Assembly: GCF_964340395.1 (NCBI RefSeq)
Contig: NC_135551.1
Location: 3,652,963-3,716,962 of the forward strand
Source: Glandiceps talaboti
Lineage: Eukaryota; Hemichordata; Enteropneusta; Spengelidae
Length of the DNA stretch: 64,000 bases
Reading direction: 5' to 3'
The first letter of the stretch is position 1, and every line of letters begins with the position of its first letter. Shown here piece by piece: positions 11,992-24,059 of this stretch. The notes beneath the pieces were generated by a model, which was not told the origin of the DNA, made no database searches, and saw nothing but the letters and a program-made list of their open reading frames with translations. The position numbers and the translations under genes are program-made.

Positions 11992-12714
11992 TAGTTACAG
12001 GGGATGAAGGGTAGAGAATTGAATCTATTTTCAAATAAAGTGATATAGTAGTAGTTACAGTTTGTCTTGGAATATTGTGGATGCATTGCCTAGAAGAATG
12101 AGGTTTTTTTTATAGATTTTATGAAAATACAATGATAACAGGGTAATTTTCCTGCAGTCATGCAGTATGTGTAATTATCTGAAATTATTTCCTTGACATA
12201 AATGCAGTTAGACTGTAAGTTATGTCATGTCACTCTGTCCTCACCAGCCTACTCTAACGGGATTGACCGATGTGTGAGGGTGCCCTAACATGGCATACCT
12301 TACAGACATAAATACAGTGTGCATAAAGCTATTAGCTGGAAATTGATTTGTCAGTAAATTGTGTGAATTGTACAGTACTCTATATGAATATTTGTATATG
12401 TAAATGAATTACAGTAATGTTTGAATCAGAGCTTAGAAAGTAGCTGATCTACCTCATACATTTGACTGTAACAATTGTAACCCATGTCATTTTTTGTTTT
12501 CAAAGCACTCAGCAAAAATGTAGATTTTTTCTTCTCATGAAATGAACACAAATGACCATAGTTCTATTAATGACAGTCTTTATAACTTACTTATAACTTA
12601 CATGACTATCTTTTAAGCTCCTGAATAATTTGATAACACATATTTTCTTTGTATTGTTACTGCTACATTTAATGCTTGATAAGAATTAAAGGTATGTTGT
12701 CAGTATCCAAAGTG

Positions 12715-12975
12715 TGTCACTACGTTTTCATTTCTATGTAGCAACTGTGTTGCTATATTTTTATTTCTATGTAGCAACTGTGTTGCTATGTTTTTTATCT
12801 GTGTTAGTAGCCAATTGTGTTGCTATGTTTTTAGTTCTGTGTTAGTAATTGTGTTGCTATGTTTTTAGTTCTGTGTTAGTAATTGTGTTGCTATGTTTTT
12901 ATTTCTGTTAGTTACAATTTTGTTGCTATGTTTTTATTTCTGTGTTAGTTACAATTTTGTTGCTATGTTTTTAGC
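12715..12975. repeat. Degenerate tandem repeat of about 33 bp
   Basis: About eight diverged copies built on TGTGTTGCTATGTTTTTA followed by TTTCTGTGTTAGT. Spacing varies between copies. Confidence 0.75.
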
Positions 12976-13712
12976 CCCTGTTGGATGTAGTCCGGGATGG
13001 GGGTTTATAGATTGGGTGCCGTCCGTTTGTGCATGAGTGCTTTAGTCCATCAGTTCATGCGTCCGGAGTCATATCTTGGACATTCATCGATTGATTCAGA
13101 CACTTTCTGACTTGATTTTTGGTCAAAAAACATAAACTCCAAAACTACTGGGCAGATTGGCCTGAAATTTGATGGGAATGTTCTTAGAAGTGTTATTCTG
13201 CAGATTTTCTGTAAAACATTTTGGCCCTAGCAACAATAACAACACCCATAGCAACAACCAAATGGCTGTGTGTTTTGGTCAAATAACAAACTCATCAGGT
13301 AGGCGAGTAAACATTCAAAAAATTTATGCAAATATCCTTGACAACCATGACCACGCCCATAGCAACAGCCAAACATGGTGTTTTTTACAAAGATAACAAC
13401 AGGGATTTTTAGACAAGTGAACAAACATTTTATAAATGTATGCAAATGTACCTAGCAACAAGACCACCAAGATAAATAACATTTGAATACACTACTTTTG
13501 GTGAACAATCATGGTTTATCACAGAATTCAAAAATGTTAATTAAATACATACAAACTACACTGAAGTGTCTACCCTAATATTTGCCAGGTTTAAACTTTC
13601 ATATGAGACAATGACCTTCAGGTTCAATTATCAAAATTCATCAATTTCTTACATTTATCTCCATTCAGTCACTTAGAAGTAAAGTATACGAGGGCCACTG
13701 TGTCTTCTCAGT
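12972..13712. mobile_element. Dispersed nonautonomous repeat, same family as 9441-10005
   Basis: It starts TTAGCCCCTGTTGGATGTAG and contains AAACTACTGGGCAGATTGG, the CCCTAGCAACA/CCCATAGCAACA blocks and the GCCAGGTTTAAACTTTC block. It ends in a diverged GAGGGCCACTGTGTCTTCTC. No transposase frame is seen. Confidence 0.5.
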
Positions 13713-13779
13713 CACTAAGAAGTATAAATACAAACAAATCTGCCAGAGGTCACTCATGCTTTCAACCAACAATCAGATG

Positions 13780-14350
13780 CACCAACCTTTTTACTGTCAT
13801 AATGGTATTAAACTTTTCTTAAATATTTTCACCCTATGCTAATTTGAGATGATATTGTATTTTAAAGATGTGAAATGTTTGCCAAGATAGTCTAAAATTG
13901 CCTTAAAACTCCAAATCTCCCCTACCAGTGATACTACCATTATAGATGTGCTGACCTTTACTACATGTATATAATGATGCCATTTAAACTTTTTAAGAAC
14001 ATATTTCAACCCTATGTAAGTTATAAAGAATAGTTTCTGATACTAGATGGAGACCCCTAGGACCCCCCCCCCCCCCAAGAGGTGGACATATCCCAGCCTC
14101 AAGCTCTTCCCCCTACCTCTTACTATCAAGATGCTATTAAACTTTATTTTTAAAATATTTCAACTCTATGCAGTTGCCTTTTACATGTTGGTGCTGTCTT
14201 GTAAAGCTTGGAAATTATTGTCAGAAAGTGTCTGAATAGTCTCAAAATTGACTTTTCAGAATAAAAAACCTTCAGGGCTAATCTAGCTTCTAGGGGGAGA
14301 CTCCCTTGGACCCCCCCCCCCCCCCCACACACACACACACACACAAGAGA
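13780..14350. repeat. Degenerate repeats with poly-C tracts
   Basis: Three diverged copies of a segment around ATTAAACTTTTTAAGAACAT..TTTCAACCCTATG (near 13808, 13985 and 14130) alternate with GGAGACCCCTAGGACCCCCC-type blocks at 14049-14075 and 14300-14325. The second poly-C block passes into CA repeats. No gene is seen in 14350-16140. Confidence 0.55.
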
Positions 14351-16154
14351 TGGAGATATCCTAGCCTGAAGCTCTTCTCCCAAGGTAAGTGTACTAAAAG
14401 TGAGTCTAATATTCATCAAGGCAAGTGTACTAATCACTTTGGTCTAATTAATGTATGTGGGACCAGGAACAAAGTATCCAATCTTGTATATGTAAATGTA
14501 ACAGTCTTCAACTGTTTAATTTTGTAAAAGCTAGTCAAAGCTGGTTTGATTACAAAATGTAACAAACATAACTTGGCTGGGTCCTGTCTGAGTCTTCTCA
14601 TGATGTCATTTTATGACATTGACTGGAATCTAGAACACAATCAATTTAGACTCATGACACACTCAACTATTGACAGCTGTAAGGTCTACCATTGATACCA
14701 TTCTCATAACCAGATAAATTGAAGTATGCTATGAAAAGTACACCAAGTCAATGACCTCTTTCCAGGTACATATAACCTGTGCGCTGTATCCATGGCAACA
14801 ATATACCATGAGTTTTGGACAGTACTAGTAGAAGGGGCCAATATTACATACAAGTAGAAGTTTACATGTTCAAATATTTATGTAACTATTCTAGTTAGTG
14901 TATTTGTGTTTATTCTTCCATTGTAATTGCTTCCAGGATCTACTTACCTCCATTAACATCACAATGCAATCTGAACAAAGCAATCAATGAATGTGGTGAC
15001 CAATACTTTCTTTCCAAGGCAACAATCACTAAACTCAAACCTATTTCACAAATAAAATTTCTCACCCATGGAAGTAGTTTTCTTTAATTTATGGTTGTCA
15101 TGGTAATAATAATACACAATGAAATGCACATGTTTATAGCTTTCATTATTTCAATAGAAAACATTGCAAATGTAAATGCGTTCAATAATTAACATGCCAG
15201 TATACACATAAAGGTTGTTTAGAAATACTTAGTACGCTTTCCTTTGTTATCAGAGTTAACCAATGCATACAAATCGTATGGATTTTCGGGTTTGTGTAAA
15301 GTTGCTTATTTACGTTTCAATAATGGAAATACGTCTGCAGTCAATTAGAATACATATATTTCATTTCAACTATTCCTGTTGATCAATGTGATGGAAATAG
15401 ACATTTAGAATTTATCTCCACATCAACATAATAAATCAATGACAAAATTAAGATTTGGAGTAACTTAATTCAAAATATACCTGACATTATTTTTCAAAGT
15501 TTTCTTAACGGGTTGAGTTCATATGATGGGGGGTGGGGGTGTAATATTGACTGCATATTATGTTGTACTTATGAATTTCACTGTGCATTACTGTGTAAAC
15601 ATGAAAAAAATTAAGAAGACGAGATGAATACTTGGCCATTTTATTTAGTTTACAGTCGCAGTTACTTAAATTTGATAATCATTCTCTATTTAAGTACATT
15701 TTTTCATTTGTAGATGATACTCTAGCAAGTGTCACAGCTAGATATCTCAGTGATATACTTAATATTTTCAAGACATTGTAAACATCAGTGTTTCTTTTGG
15801 TATATTTCCTTGCCACTTCTTGTGTACACGGCTTAATAAATAAATAAATTAAATATTGTATTCTAGTGGACCATTATTATTTCACAATTTGTAATATTTC
15901 AGTAATTGTATCTCCAGAAGTGTTTGTATTAATGAGATGCAACAAGCATCAACCAAATGATATCTGACTTATTTTTCTTGATTTTCTGACTAATTACTAT
16001 AATTTTGAAATATTTCAATGTATATCATGTCAGTTTTTACTTAAATCAAACGAACCCTCCTCTCCTCTGTCACAAACTATGTGATCACTTTGGAATAAAA
16101 ATTTCAAAATTTAGATTTGGAGTAAATTAATTAAAAATATGATGAATATATAAT

Positions 16155-16746
16155 ACGTATGATGTATGGTGTATGGGGTATGGTGTACAGTGTAATAATA
16201 ATAATAATAATTCTTTATTGTATCTTTATCCAAATCTGGACATCAGACCTATGGGGTATGGTGTACAGTGTATGGTGTACAGTGTATGGTGTACAGTGTA
16301 TATGGGGTATGGTGTACAGTGTATGGTGTACAGTGTATATGGGGTATGGTGTACAGTGTATGGTGTACAGTGTATATGGGGTATGGTGTACAGTGTATGG
16401 TGTACAGTGTATATGGGGTATGGTGTACAGTGTATGGTGTACAGTGTATATGGGGTATGGTGTACAGTGTATGGTGTAGTGTATGGTGTACAGTGTATGG
16501 TGTACAGTGTATATGGGGTATGGTGTACAGTGTATGGTGTACAGTGTATATGGGGTATGGTGTACAGTGTATGGTGTACAGTGTATATGGGGTATGGTTT
16601 ACAGTGTACAGTGTATGGTGTAGTGTATGGGGTATGGTGTATGGTGTACAGTGTATGGTGTACAGTGTATGGTGTATGGGATATGGTGTACAGTGTATGG
16701 TGTATGGGGTATGGTGTATGGTGTAGAGTGTATGGGGTATGGTGTA
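16155..16746. repeat. GTATGGTGTACAGT minisatellite with nested units, plus an inserted LINE-tail-like piece
   Basis: Built from TATGGTGTACAGTG and TATGGGGTATGGTGTACAGTG in varying order (about 14 and 21 bp, often combined to 35 bp). The array is interrupted at 16193-16250 by (ATA)n and TTCTTTATTGTATC, which on the minus strand looks like a retrotransposon AATAAAG plus (ATT)n tail. Tyr/Val/Trp/Cys-rich frames here are artefacts of the repeat. Confidence 0.9.
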
Positions 16747-17990
16747 ACTGGAACCAAATGACTATTTTTTTTAGGCCTTACCTAATTTACATAATTTATC
16801 GATGCCTATAAGGTTTCCCAAGCAAAATGGAAATCTTAGATCAATTTATAGACAAATGTGACCTGCAACTCCCATGATGCAACAGAAACCATGTGATCTA
16901 CCAAGCTGGTGAACACTTTGAGTTTATAATCCAAATTTTACTCATCAGGAAAATCACTGCATTCAATCTGAAAATTGCACTGTATAAAGAAAGCAACCTT
17001 CATTTGTACTAAAAACATTATCTTAATTTTAAATAAAACACTGATGACCTCGCTCTTTTCCAAAATGTAATTTAATTTGCAAGTTCCTTAGTGTTATGTG
17101 CGGAACATGTCGCTTGACTGATCTGTGACCTTTGACCATATAACCAACAAAACTTCATAGAGAGAGGAACCTAGTAAGTGCTTTTATTTTTCATAAATTC
17201 ATAACAGAGAAATCACCTTCCTTCCTTGATTTCAGTCTGACCACCTTTCACGCCAACCAAAGGTCAAAGGTCATTCATTCACTAAGCAATCACATCAAAT
17301 CAATAAACATACAAATTGAATAGCTTTGAAGGACATATGACACACTAGACTGTAGACATTAAATTACTGACTTCAATATTGTAAAAAAACTAAAGGTCAA
17401 AATACCTATTATTATGTAAATTGCATTGATCAAACATATTAATGAGGGGGGTTAATATAATGGAGGGGGTTAATAGTTCAGTATTAACATTGATCATGGA
17501 GGTATCTCCCTCATACCTCCATGCATTGATTATCTTCAACAGAGTATAACTGTAATGACATTAATCATGGAGGTATTACCCCTTACACCTCCTAGAATGC
17601 GTCTATAGTGAATAATATAATATAAAATATATTGGTAGCAATGACTCAAATGAGAGCTAGGGCAATGCAAAGCATAAACACATCAATCTATACATGTCTA
17701 TTACCGACTGTTGGGTCGTCATAGTAACACTCAAAAGAATGAAAACAAACCACAGACACAGCAACCCCGCTGTTACAAGGGAGGACAATTGAGATACATA
17801 AACTCTAAAGAAACCATTGTTACTGGAGTGTACGTAGCATATATTCCCAAAGAAGACTGTCTTTTTTAAATGCAGGTAAATAAAACTGGGTCAAGTCATT
17901 GACCCTTGCATTGTGTGCTGCTACACAATACACAGTCTGTGCTTAATACAAGGAACAATAACATTGACATGCAAACATCAAAACTGATTT
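16747..17990. other. No gene recognised; contains a short hairpin
   Basis: CATGGAGGTAT (17495-17505) is exactly inverted as ATACCTCCATG (17513-17523) across a 7-base loop. A related, imperfect copy lies at about 17566-17596. No exon was recognised. Confidence 0.5.
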
Positions 17991-17998
17991 GTCTTAAT

Positions 17999-18125
17999 TT
18001 AGACATATTGGGTGTATCTACAGCCTGCCTTGTAAGGACTGTTCTTTAGACATATTGGGTGTATCTACAGCCTGCCTTGTAAGGACTGTTCTTTAGACAT
18101 ATTGGGTGTGTCTACAGCCTGCGCT
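17999..18125. repeat. About 47-bp tandem repeat, 2.6 copies
   Basis: The unit contains TTTAGACATATTGGGTGTAT and CTACAGCCTGCCTTGTAAGG. Confidence 0.9.
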
Positions 18126-18341
18126 GTAATCACACTCCTTTATCATTGATTGTTACTTATATGCTAGGCAAAGATTCAATTCAATAGTTTGTAAACATAT
18201 CAAAGGCCATATATATAATACTCAGACATTGTCAGGTAAATCCTCATAATTCACAGAGTACACAGCATACATCTCATTCCAGTGTTGCGGTGCAACACAA
18301 TTATACTAGCATATGTCCCTGAGGACCAGACATTGTACATA

Positions 18342-18634
18342 TTACCGTGTTTCTTTAATGAGACCACCACACATTGCAGTGGAAAACGTACTACCACATT
18401 TCTTTAATGAGACCACCAGACATTGCAGTGGAAAACGTACTACCACATTTCTTTAATGAGACCACCAGACATTGCAGTGGAAAACGTACTACCACATTTC
18501 TTTAATGAGACCACCACACATTGCAGTGAAAACTTAAACGTACTACCACATTTCTTTAATGAGACCACCAGACATGGCAATGTAAAACATACTACCACAT
18601 TTCTTTAATGAGACCACCACACATTGCAATGGAA
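18342..18634. repeat. 49-bp minisatellite, about 6 copies
   Basis: The unit contains ATTTCTTTAATGAGACCACC and ACATTGCAGTGGAAAACGTA. Later copies are more diverged. Confidence 0.92.
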
Positions 18635-19041
18635 GGCTTGTCATTAGCTTTCTAATCTAGTGATCCTACATATATCAATGCTAAGCTCTTTCTTTGAAGC
18701 ATAGAAATCTGTTTTGAATTTAAAATCAATACCAACTAAATCTAAGCGTATCTTGTTTGTCAATCTATAATGTAATTGCATCCCACATGAATTGAATTCA
18801 AAGAGAAGCTGATTACAACTTATACAAGTACATGTGTCAATATATGATCCACATAAACTGTAAGATTGTTGGTGGTAATTAAATTTCAAAATCAAAACAT
18901 TTCTGTATTTCAGAGGACACAATTCTCGGCATTGATGTCGGATATTAGAAAGCTGTCAACAGGTCTTTGGGCTAGTGGAAAAGATGCTACCATAATTTAT
19001 GTAATAAGAACACCAAACATTTAAGTGTCGTTAAGTCTCTA

Positions 19042-19047
19042 TTTATT
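19042..19047 (-). terminator. Candidate polyadenylation signal (AATAAA) for TTLL2
   Basis: TTTATT on the plus strand gives AATAAA on the minus strand about 410 bases after the TTLL2 stop codon. No other gene on this strand would use it. The 18640-19456 stretch otherwise reads as 3' UTR or flank. Confidence 0.4.
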
Positions 19048-19456
19048 CTGTACTTGTTGACATAAAGCAATACTATTAAACCTGAATAAAATAAAACAAG
19101 AAACATGGAAGTCAAAAATACAGTTTCCTTCAATTTTATCTTGCGTTCTGAAATTCAGAGTTGTTGGCTTTCCAGATATGTATTATTATGAATTTCTTCT
19201 GAAACACACATACACAGAAAATTGTCACAAAAAGTTTCTTCAAAATTTCAGACCTTCAGTACGTGAATTGTCTCACAAACAAAAAAATATGTTGTAACGA
19301 ATATTAAATGGCTGATATGTTTGTTAGTTTTACAATCTCTTGAATATTTACTCCACTTCTGCTTCTAGGTCAATGACCAGTTAAAGATAAAACAAGACTT
19401 GTAAATATCAACACTTAGTAATCTATTATGCCTTTACAGACTAGACTTTTTCCAAT

Positions 19457-21754
19457 CTAACATGAAACCATTTTGTTTGCTTTTGGGTGCATAGGCTCCC
19501 ATCGTATGATATCTTCATTGCGTTTTTCTTTCATGGTGCTGTACTCTCTGCCAGAGATGGTAACAGCCCTGGATGCATTTCTTTTTTCATTCTGCACAGC
19601 TATGACACTCTGTCTTAGCTGTTTTTGGATTTCACGTATGACTGTCCTCATATCCAGTGCAGGCCAGCATGCTCTACGCATGGCCTCATTTGTTGGAAAC
19701 GTCAGGATGAAATCACCAACTTTTGGGATGGGTGGTTTCCTGCTAGTGCTGTGGGTATTGTAATGTGATGTTGACACGGGTTTATACCTTTGATTTGGTT
19801 TCTTTTTGGCACCAGTTTGAGCAGAACCCGATTGGTTTTCTGGTTTTGTTTTCCCTGATAATGGGTTCGCTTGATAGGCTATCGTTTTTCGAGCGATAGT
19901 TGCTTGAGTTGACGTTGACATACGCTGATATCTACTTCGTAGTTGTGGTCTGTTTGGAGGATGTGGTACAGCGCCATCAACTACAGATGATGCTGATGTA
20001 CTCTTTTTTGGTTGTGGCATACTCTCTTTATTTGAGTTGCTATACGATGACGGGATGTTTTGGGAGGAAGACAGTGATGAACTTGTAGCTACATGTTGCT
20101 CTCCACGAGACCGTATCATCTCTTGTCGGTGTTCTACTTGTTGGCGTGATTTTTCTATATCTGGCAGTGACAATGAGCTTGTAGTTGTACTACTTTTGAT
20201 GCTAGCACCACTATCAGAATTTATTGACACTTTAGAATCACTATGGAACTTATTTCTACCAGATACAAAACACCCTGTGCTTCTCATGGCTCTTTGACCC
20301 TTCATACCACTACTTCCCGAAGACCTCCTTGATGCAGCCATTCTCTGAATGGCTGATTTTATTTGTGTTTTATGTGGATGCCTTCTTTCTTCACTTTGCT
20401 TGTCATCTTTCTGTGTATCCTCCATTCCTTGAGGATCACTATTACTCTCACCTGTCTTAGTGTTGTGTGACTGTTTGTCTTCCTTTACAGGTTGCTGCGC
20501 CATGCTACTTCGGTTAATACTTGGCAGTCTATTCAAAGAGCTGACAGACACCTTCTTGTGGGGGCTGCTGTGTGTACTGGATTTCCGTATACTAGGATGA
20601 CTACTGCAACTGCTGCGACTATAAACCTGACGTAGTACATTCGGTCGATAACTTTGCCCTCCTCTTTCAGCATCAGAGTCTTTGAAATCCAGCATGTCAA
20701 TAATGTCATTCAGCATGGGTTTCTTTACATTGACATCAATTTGGGTATCAAGACCTAGAGCTGGACTGAAGTTGACCTCTAACAACCATGGCTTCATGTT
20801 ATCATCAATAAGGATGTCATAACCAAATAATTCAAAGCAATTGGGGCTTTTTGGCACAGACTGAGCTTGTGGAAGTGTGGTTAGAGTGACAATATTACTG
20901 ATACGTTGCCATAGGAGACTATCATCAATGTTTTGTTGGTGGAAGTAGTTACGTAGGTTTGTCAGAGTCCATTTGCAGCCTGGACCAACCCTCTCCTTAT
21001 CAGTTGTATATGATGGACTCAGCTTATTGATGCTGGTGTTAGTCAAATGGGAGAACCGATTATCAAGTGTAGTCAAGTCAAATTTTTCAGTACTAAATCG
21101 TACCAAACCTTCCTTGTAAATGTATATAGAAAGTGGATGAAAGCATAGGACGATGACATAGATGCGTAGATCAAATTTGTACCCCGAGATGAGTAGTGGA
21201 TTATTTATGTACTGTTGTATAACTGCTGGACTGTCATACTGTAAATCCTTCAAATCGCGAAAGATGAAGATTCCACGACCACGTGATAGATCAGCAGGTT
21301 TACAAATCCAAAAGTTATCACTACATTCCACTTGTTTCATCTTTGTGTACTCAGCAACAAACTTGGTGTAATCATTTGGTAGGTTGAAAGCCTTGGGACT
21401 GAAGTTGTAAATATTGGCACCATATACACCCTGCAAACGCCTCATATTACGTGCCAGGCAATCTTTCTTTGTAATTGCAGTGGCCTTGGGGAAATGATTC
21501 ACGCGTTGCCATGGCGCTATATGATCATAATCAGATGTTCGAAAGCGTGATGTTTTCCACCAAAGATTCCATTCATGTTCTTCATGCTCATCGTCCTCGA
21601 ATTCCGTCCACCCTCTCTCCAACAGTACCATTCGCACTGCCTCAGGCATATTATCAGTTAATCGGAAGATGAGTTCATTCTTAGGTTCAGGAGATGTTGT
21701 TAGAGACTGGACTTCATCTTCAGAGTAATCGCCAACATCCTGCAGGTTTAACAT
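19457..21754 (-). CDS. TTLL2: Tubulin tyrosine ligase-like protein 2 (TTLL2), 765 aa in one coding exon
   Basis: An ATP-dependent ligase of the TTL family, predicted to add glutamate chains to tubulin, probably on axonemal or other stable microtubules. The TTL domain covers roughly residues 27-358. It has the TTLL2-type N-terminal block (LLERGWTEFEDDE, EWNLWWKTSRFR, residues 44-72), NDYTKFVAEY (127-136), WICKPADLSRGRGIFIF (149-165), FDLRIYV (194-200), RFSHLTNTSINK (233-244), CFELFGYDILIDDN (306-319) and PWLLEVNFSPAL (322-333), including the E and N of the metal/ATP site. Residues 360-690 are Ser-rich, basic and low in complexity. A conserved-looking tail starts at GDFILTFPTNEA, followed by a helical IREIQKQL segment. 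The start at 21754 is chosen because an in-frame TGA lies upstream with no other ATG between. The length exceeds the human protein (about 590 aa), mainly because of the linker. The catalytic activity is inferred from the family. Confidence 0.93.
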   Translation of the reverse strand: MLNLQDVGDYSEDEVQSLTTSPEPKNELIFRLTDNMPEAVRMVLLERGWTEFEDDEHEEHEWNLWWKTSRFRTSDYDHIAPWQRVNHFPKATAITKKDCLARNMRRLQGVYGANIYNFSPKAFNLPNDYTKFVAEYTKMKQVECSDNFWICKPADLSRGRGIFIFRDLKDLQYDSPAVIQQYINNPLLISGYKFDLRIYVIVLCFHPLSIYIYKEGLVRFSTEKFDLTTLDNRFSHLTNTSINKLSPSYTTDKERVGPGCKWTLTNLRNYFHQQNIDDSLLWQRISNIVTLTTLPQAQSVPKSPNCFELFGYDILIDDNMKPWLLEVNFSPALGLDTQIDVNVKKPMLNDIIDMLDFKDSDAERGGQSYRPNVLRQVYSRSSCSSHPSIRKSSTHSSPHKKVSVSSLNRLPSINRSSMAQQPVKEDKQSHNTKTGESNSDPQGMEDTQKDDKQSEERRHPHKTQIKSAIQRMAASRRSSGSSGMKGQRAMRSTGCFVSGRNKFHSDSKVSINSDSGASIKSSTTTSSLSLPDIEKSRQQVEHRQEMIRSRGEQHVATSSSLSSSQNIPSSYSNSNKESMPQPKKSTSASSVVDGAVPHPPNRPQLRSRYQRMSTSTQATIARKTIAYQANPLSGKTKPENQSGSAQTGAKKKPNQRYKPVSTSHYNTHSTSRKPPIPKVGDFILTFPTNEAMRRACWPALDMRTVIREIQKQLRQSVIAVQNEKRNASRAVTISGREYSTMKEKRNEDIIRWEPMHPKANKMVSC

Positions 21755-23200
21755 TCCTGTCGAGTGCGGTCTGCTGTCAATTGAACACAGCTCTTCTAGG
21801 ATAATTGATAATGTTCATTCTGGTTCTTGAATAAAGTAGAATTGTGTGAACCTGAAACACACAAAATAACATGACTGATTTCGATACTACAAGACTAAAC
21901 TATTTTTAAATGATTTTAATGTCAATGTATACCTTCTATAATAACATTATAATTGTCTCCTGTCAATGTGAAAACAGTTGACAGTATAAGTAGGAATTTC
22001 TACAACATTTTGATATGCACTAAATCATATGCCATATATCATATCTTATATACCAGGTTTGTAAGTGATGTGCTTCAGTAAGTACAATACTGTGAGTACT
22101 TTTCTTTTTAAGTATGCACCATAAACTACCCCCAAATATATACATATCAACTTTTAACTTGTGCCCTTTATGTACGATGGCACAATATCATAAACAGCAA
22201 GATAGTGTTGTGCAGTGATTTAATTTCATAGTTATTTTGAATTTAAAATGACTCCGATTCTGGTAACATTTTAGGAAGGACAACTTGTCTATACACTTCC
22301 CTTATGCACAGATAATATCAAATTGTGGATTACTCCCATTTCATACATTCAAATGCACACTACTTGGCTTTGCATCTACATCGCAGCAACAACACAGTGT
22401 ATTCAAATAAAGTTTAATTGCAAACACATTTCAAACTACTGATTGAGTGTTGTAGCGGTAATCAGAATGTCAACAAAACTACTAGTATATCACAACATTT
22501 TGCTGTGTCATGGTTAAAAATAAACAATAGACAAGAAACAACATAATAAAAGCTATCTCTATGTCTGGGTGCTGCATTTAACGGGCTTCGTGAATAGAGA
22601 TTAACAGTTATCTTGAACTTGAATGTAATTCGCTACCCAACCATGGCTTCGACATTTCTACTTCGATATTTACGAATGTAAATTACGTGCGAATTGCTTT
22701 ATGAACAGTTTAAGATAAGCTATCAACTGATCACATACCTGCTACACACTGTGACTAAAGGAATTCAAATCAAAGCGTATAGCACAGGGACATAACACCT
22801 CTGTTGCTATTGTAGTTTGTACGGGGTCTGTCAATACTTGGAGTAATTATACTGACGCGTACGTTCTCCCTAAATGTAACTGTTTCCAACCTACTGCTTA
22901 AAATCAGTATCGTTAGACGCAACGGACAACTATCAACCTTCAACAGAAGGCCAACATGTACACGGTCGACTGACCGGTTCGAGTTCAAGCAATCGTAGAT
23001 AGACTAGACGGACAGGTAGGAAACAACGCCACATTTGCTAAAACTTTACTCCGCCGCGCGTACACGTCTGACACTTACCGGTAGCAATCATAACGCCGTC
23101 CTTATGTAATATGTCGATATGGGTGATGAGTTCAGGTTCCGACGTGCTGTCTCACTTGATAATAATATCTGCGTTGCTACTTTAGAATGAACATGGTCCA
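21755..23200 (-). other. Probable 5' UTR of TTLL2 with one intron and a CpG-richer promoter region
   Basis: A good acceptor (GTGTTTCAG then GTTCACAC) lies at about 21852 on the minus strand. A strong donor, ACCG then GTAAGTGT, ends a candidate first exon at 23079. The 23040-23260 region is visibly richer in CpG (CGCCGCGCG, GGCGGCGATCGCGG) than the surrounding AT-rich DNA, as expected for a promoter. The start site itself cannot be placed. Confidence 0.5.
21777..21818 (-). promoter_or_regulatory. Upstream ORF of 13 codons in the TTLL2 5' UTR
   Basis: An ATG at 21818 on the minus strand opens a 13-codon frame ending in TGA at 21777, 22 bases before the TTLL2 start and out of frame with it. It lies in the same exon as the start codon. 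It could lower translation of the main frame; this is inferred from position only. Confidence 0.5.
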
Positions 23201-23259
23201 CCGGCTAGCTGGCGGCGATCGCGGTTTTTGACGTTGTGATGCCGCGCTGGTTTTGTTGA

Positions 23260-24055
23260 TCTATGCTGTGTTCGCGAACTGAGTGTAAATTAGCATAACA
23301 ATACGATATATATGCTAATCACATACGTTGGTAACCATGGTAGATCGAGGTCATTGTGGTGTCGCTTTAGATGCATAAATACGTACACCATGTACTGGAG
23401 TGAGCTGCTTGCAGCAATTCATACATAAAGGCGTGTAGTATTGCTTTAATGTATTGTTGTTTTATTATCTACATGCTCAACCATGTAAATATATCATAAT
23501 AACGTTACGTTTGACTTGAACATATTTCCCCTACCTCTAAATTCATATATTTGTAGTTGCAGGATTCGTTTGATATTTTCTTGGAAAAAAATAATAAATA
23601 CCATCGTCGCAAACCACGGCATGTTTTACGGCACCGTTCACTACCAGAGAGTGTGGTATGGTACAGATTTTGAAAAACAAGAATGAAATGTAAAAGATTC
23701 ATCGTTGGTAAAAAGTAAACAATCAACTTACTGCATGGAGCTACTGGCGAATCAGAACATATCAGTGTTTTTAAAAAATAAAGCAAGGTCAAGATAATTA
23801 TGTTTCATTATCATTTTTAGGATTGTTTCTTTTTGTGATATCGTGAAAAAAGTAGAAATATTAAAATTACAGTTCTGGAAAAATATAATTCTTACAGATT
23901 TGTGTGCCTTACATGAAAATAATAAGCGGAAACTCGTCATCTTCAAATTCTTTCATTTAAAGGTAATCTCTGTTTACTTTTTCTTCCTACTTCTATACCC
24001 AAATTATGATTACTTAATCTAAATTTTGACAAATTTCTACGTAGTGAAAAGATCT
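23260..24055. other. No gene recognised
   Basis: AT-rich DNA upstream of TTLL2. No conserved frame or repeat was recognised. Confidence 0.4.
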
Positions 24056-24059
24056 TATA

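Noticed and set aside
16159-16811. Tyr/Val/Cys-rich frames up to 212 codons
   Set aside because: They follow the GTATGGTGTACAGT minisatellite in all three plus frames; not protein-like.
18644-18922. 92-codon Cys-containing minus-strand frame
   Set aside because: No family recognised; it lies just downstream of TTLL2 and next to a minisatellite, with no start or splice evidence.
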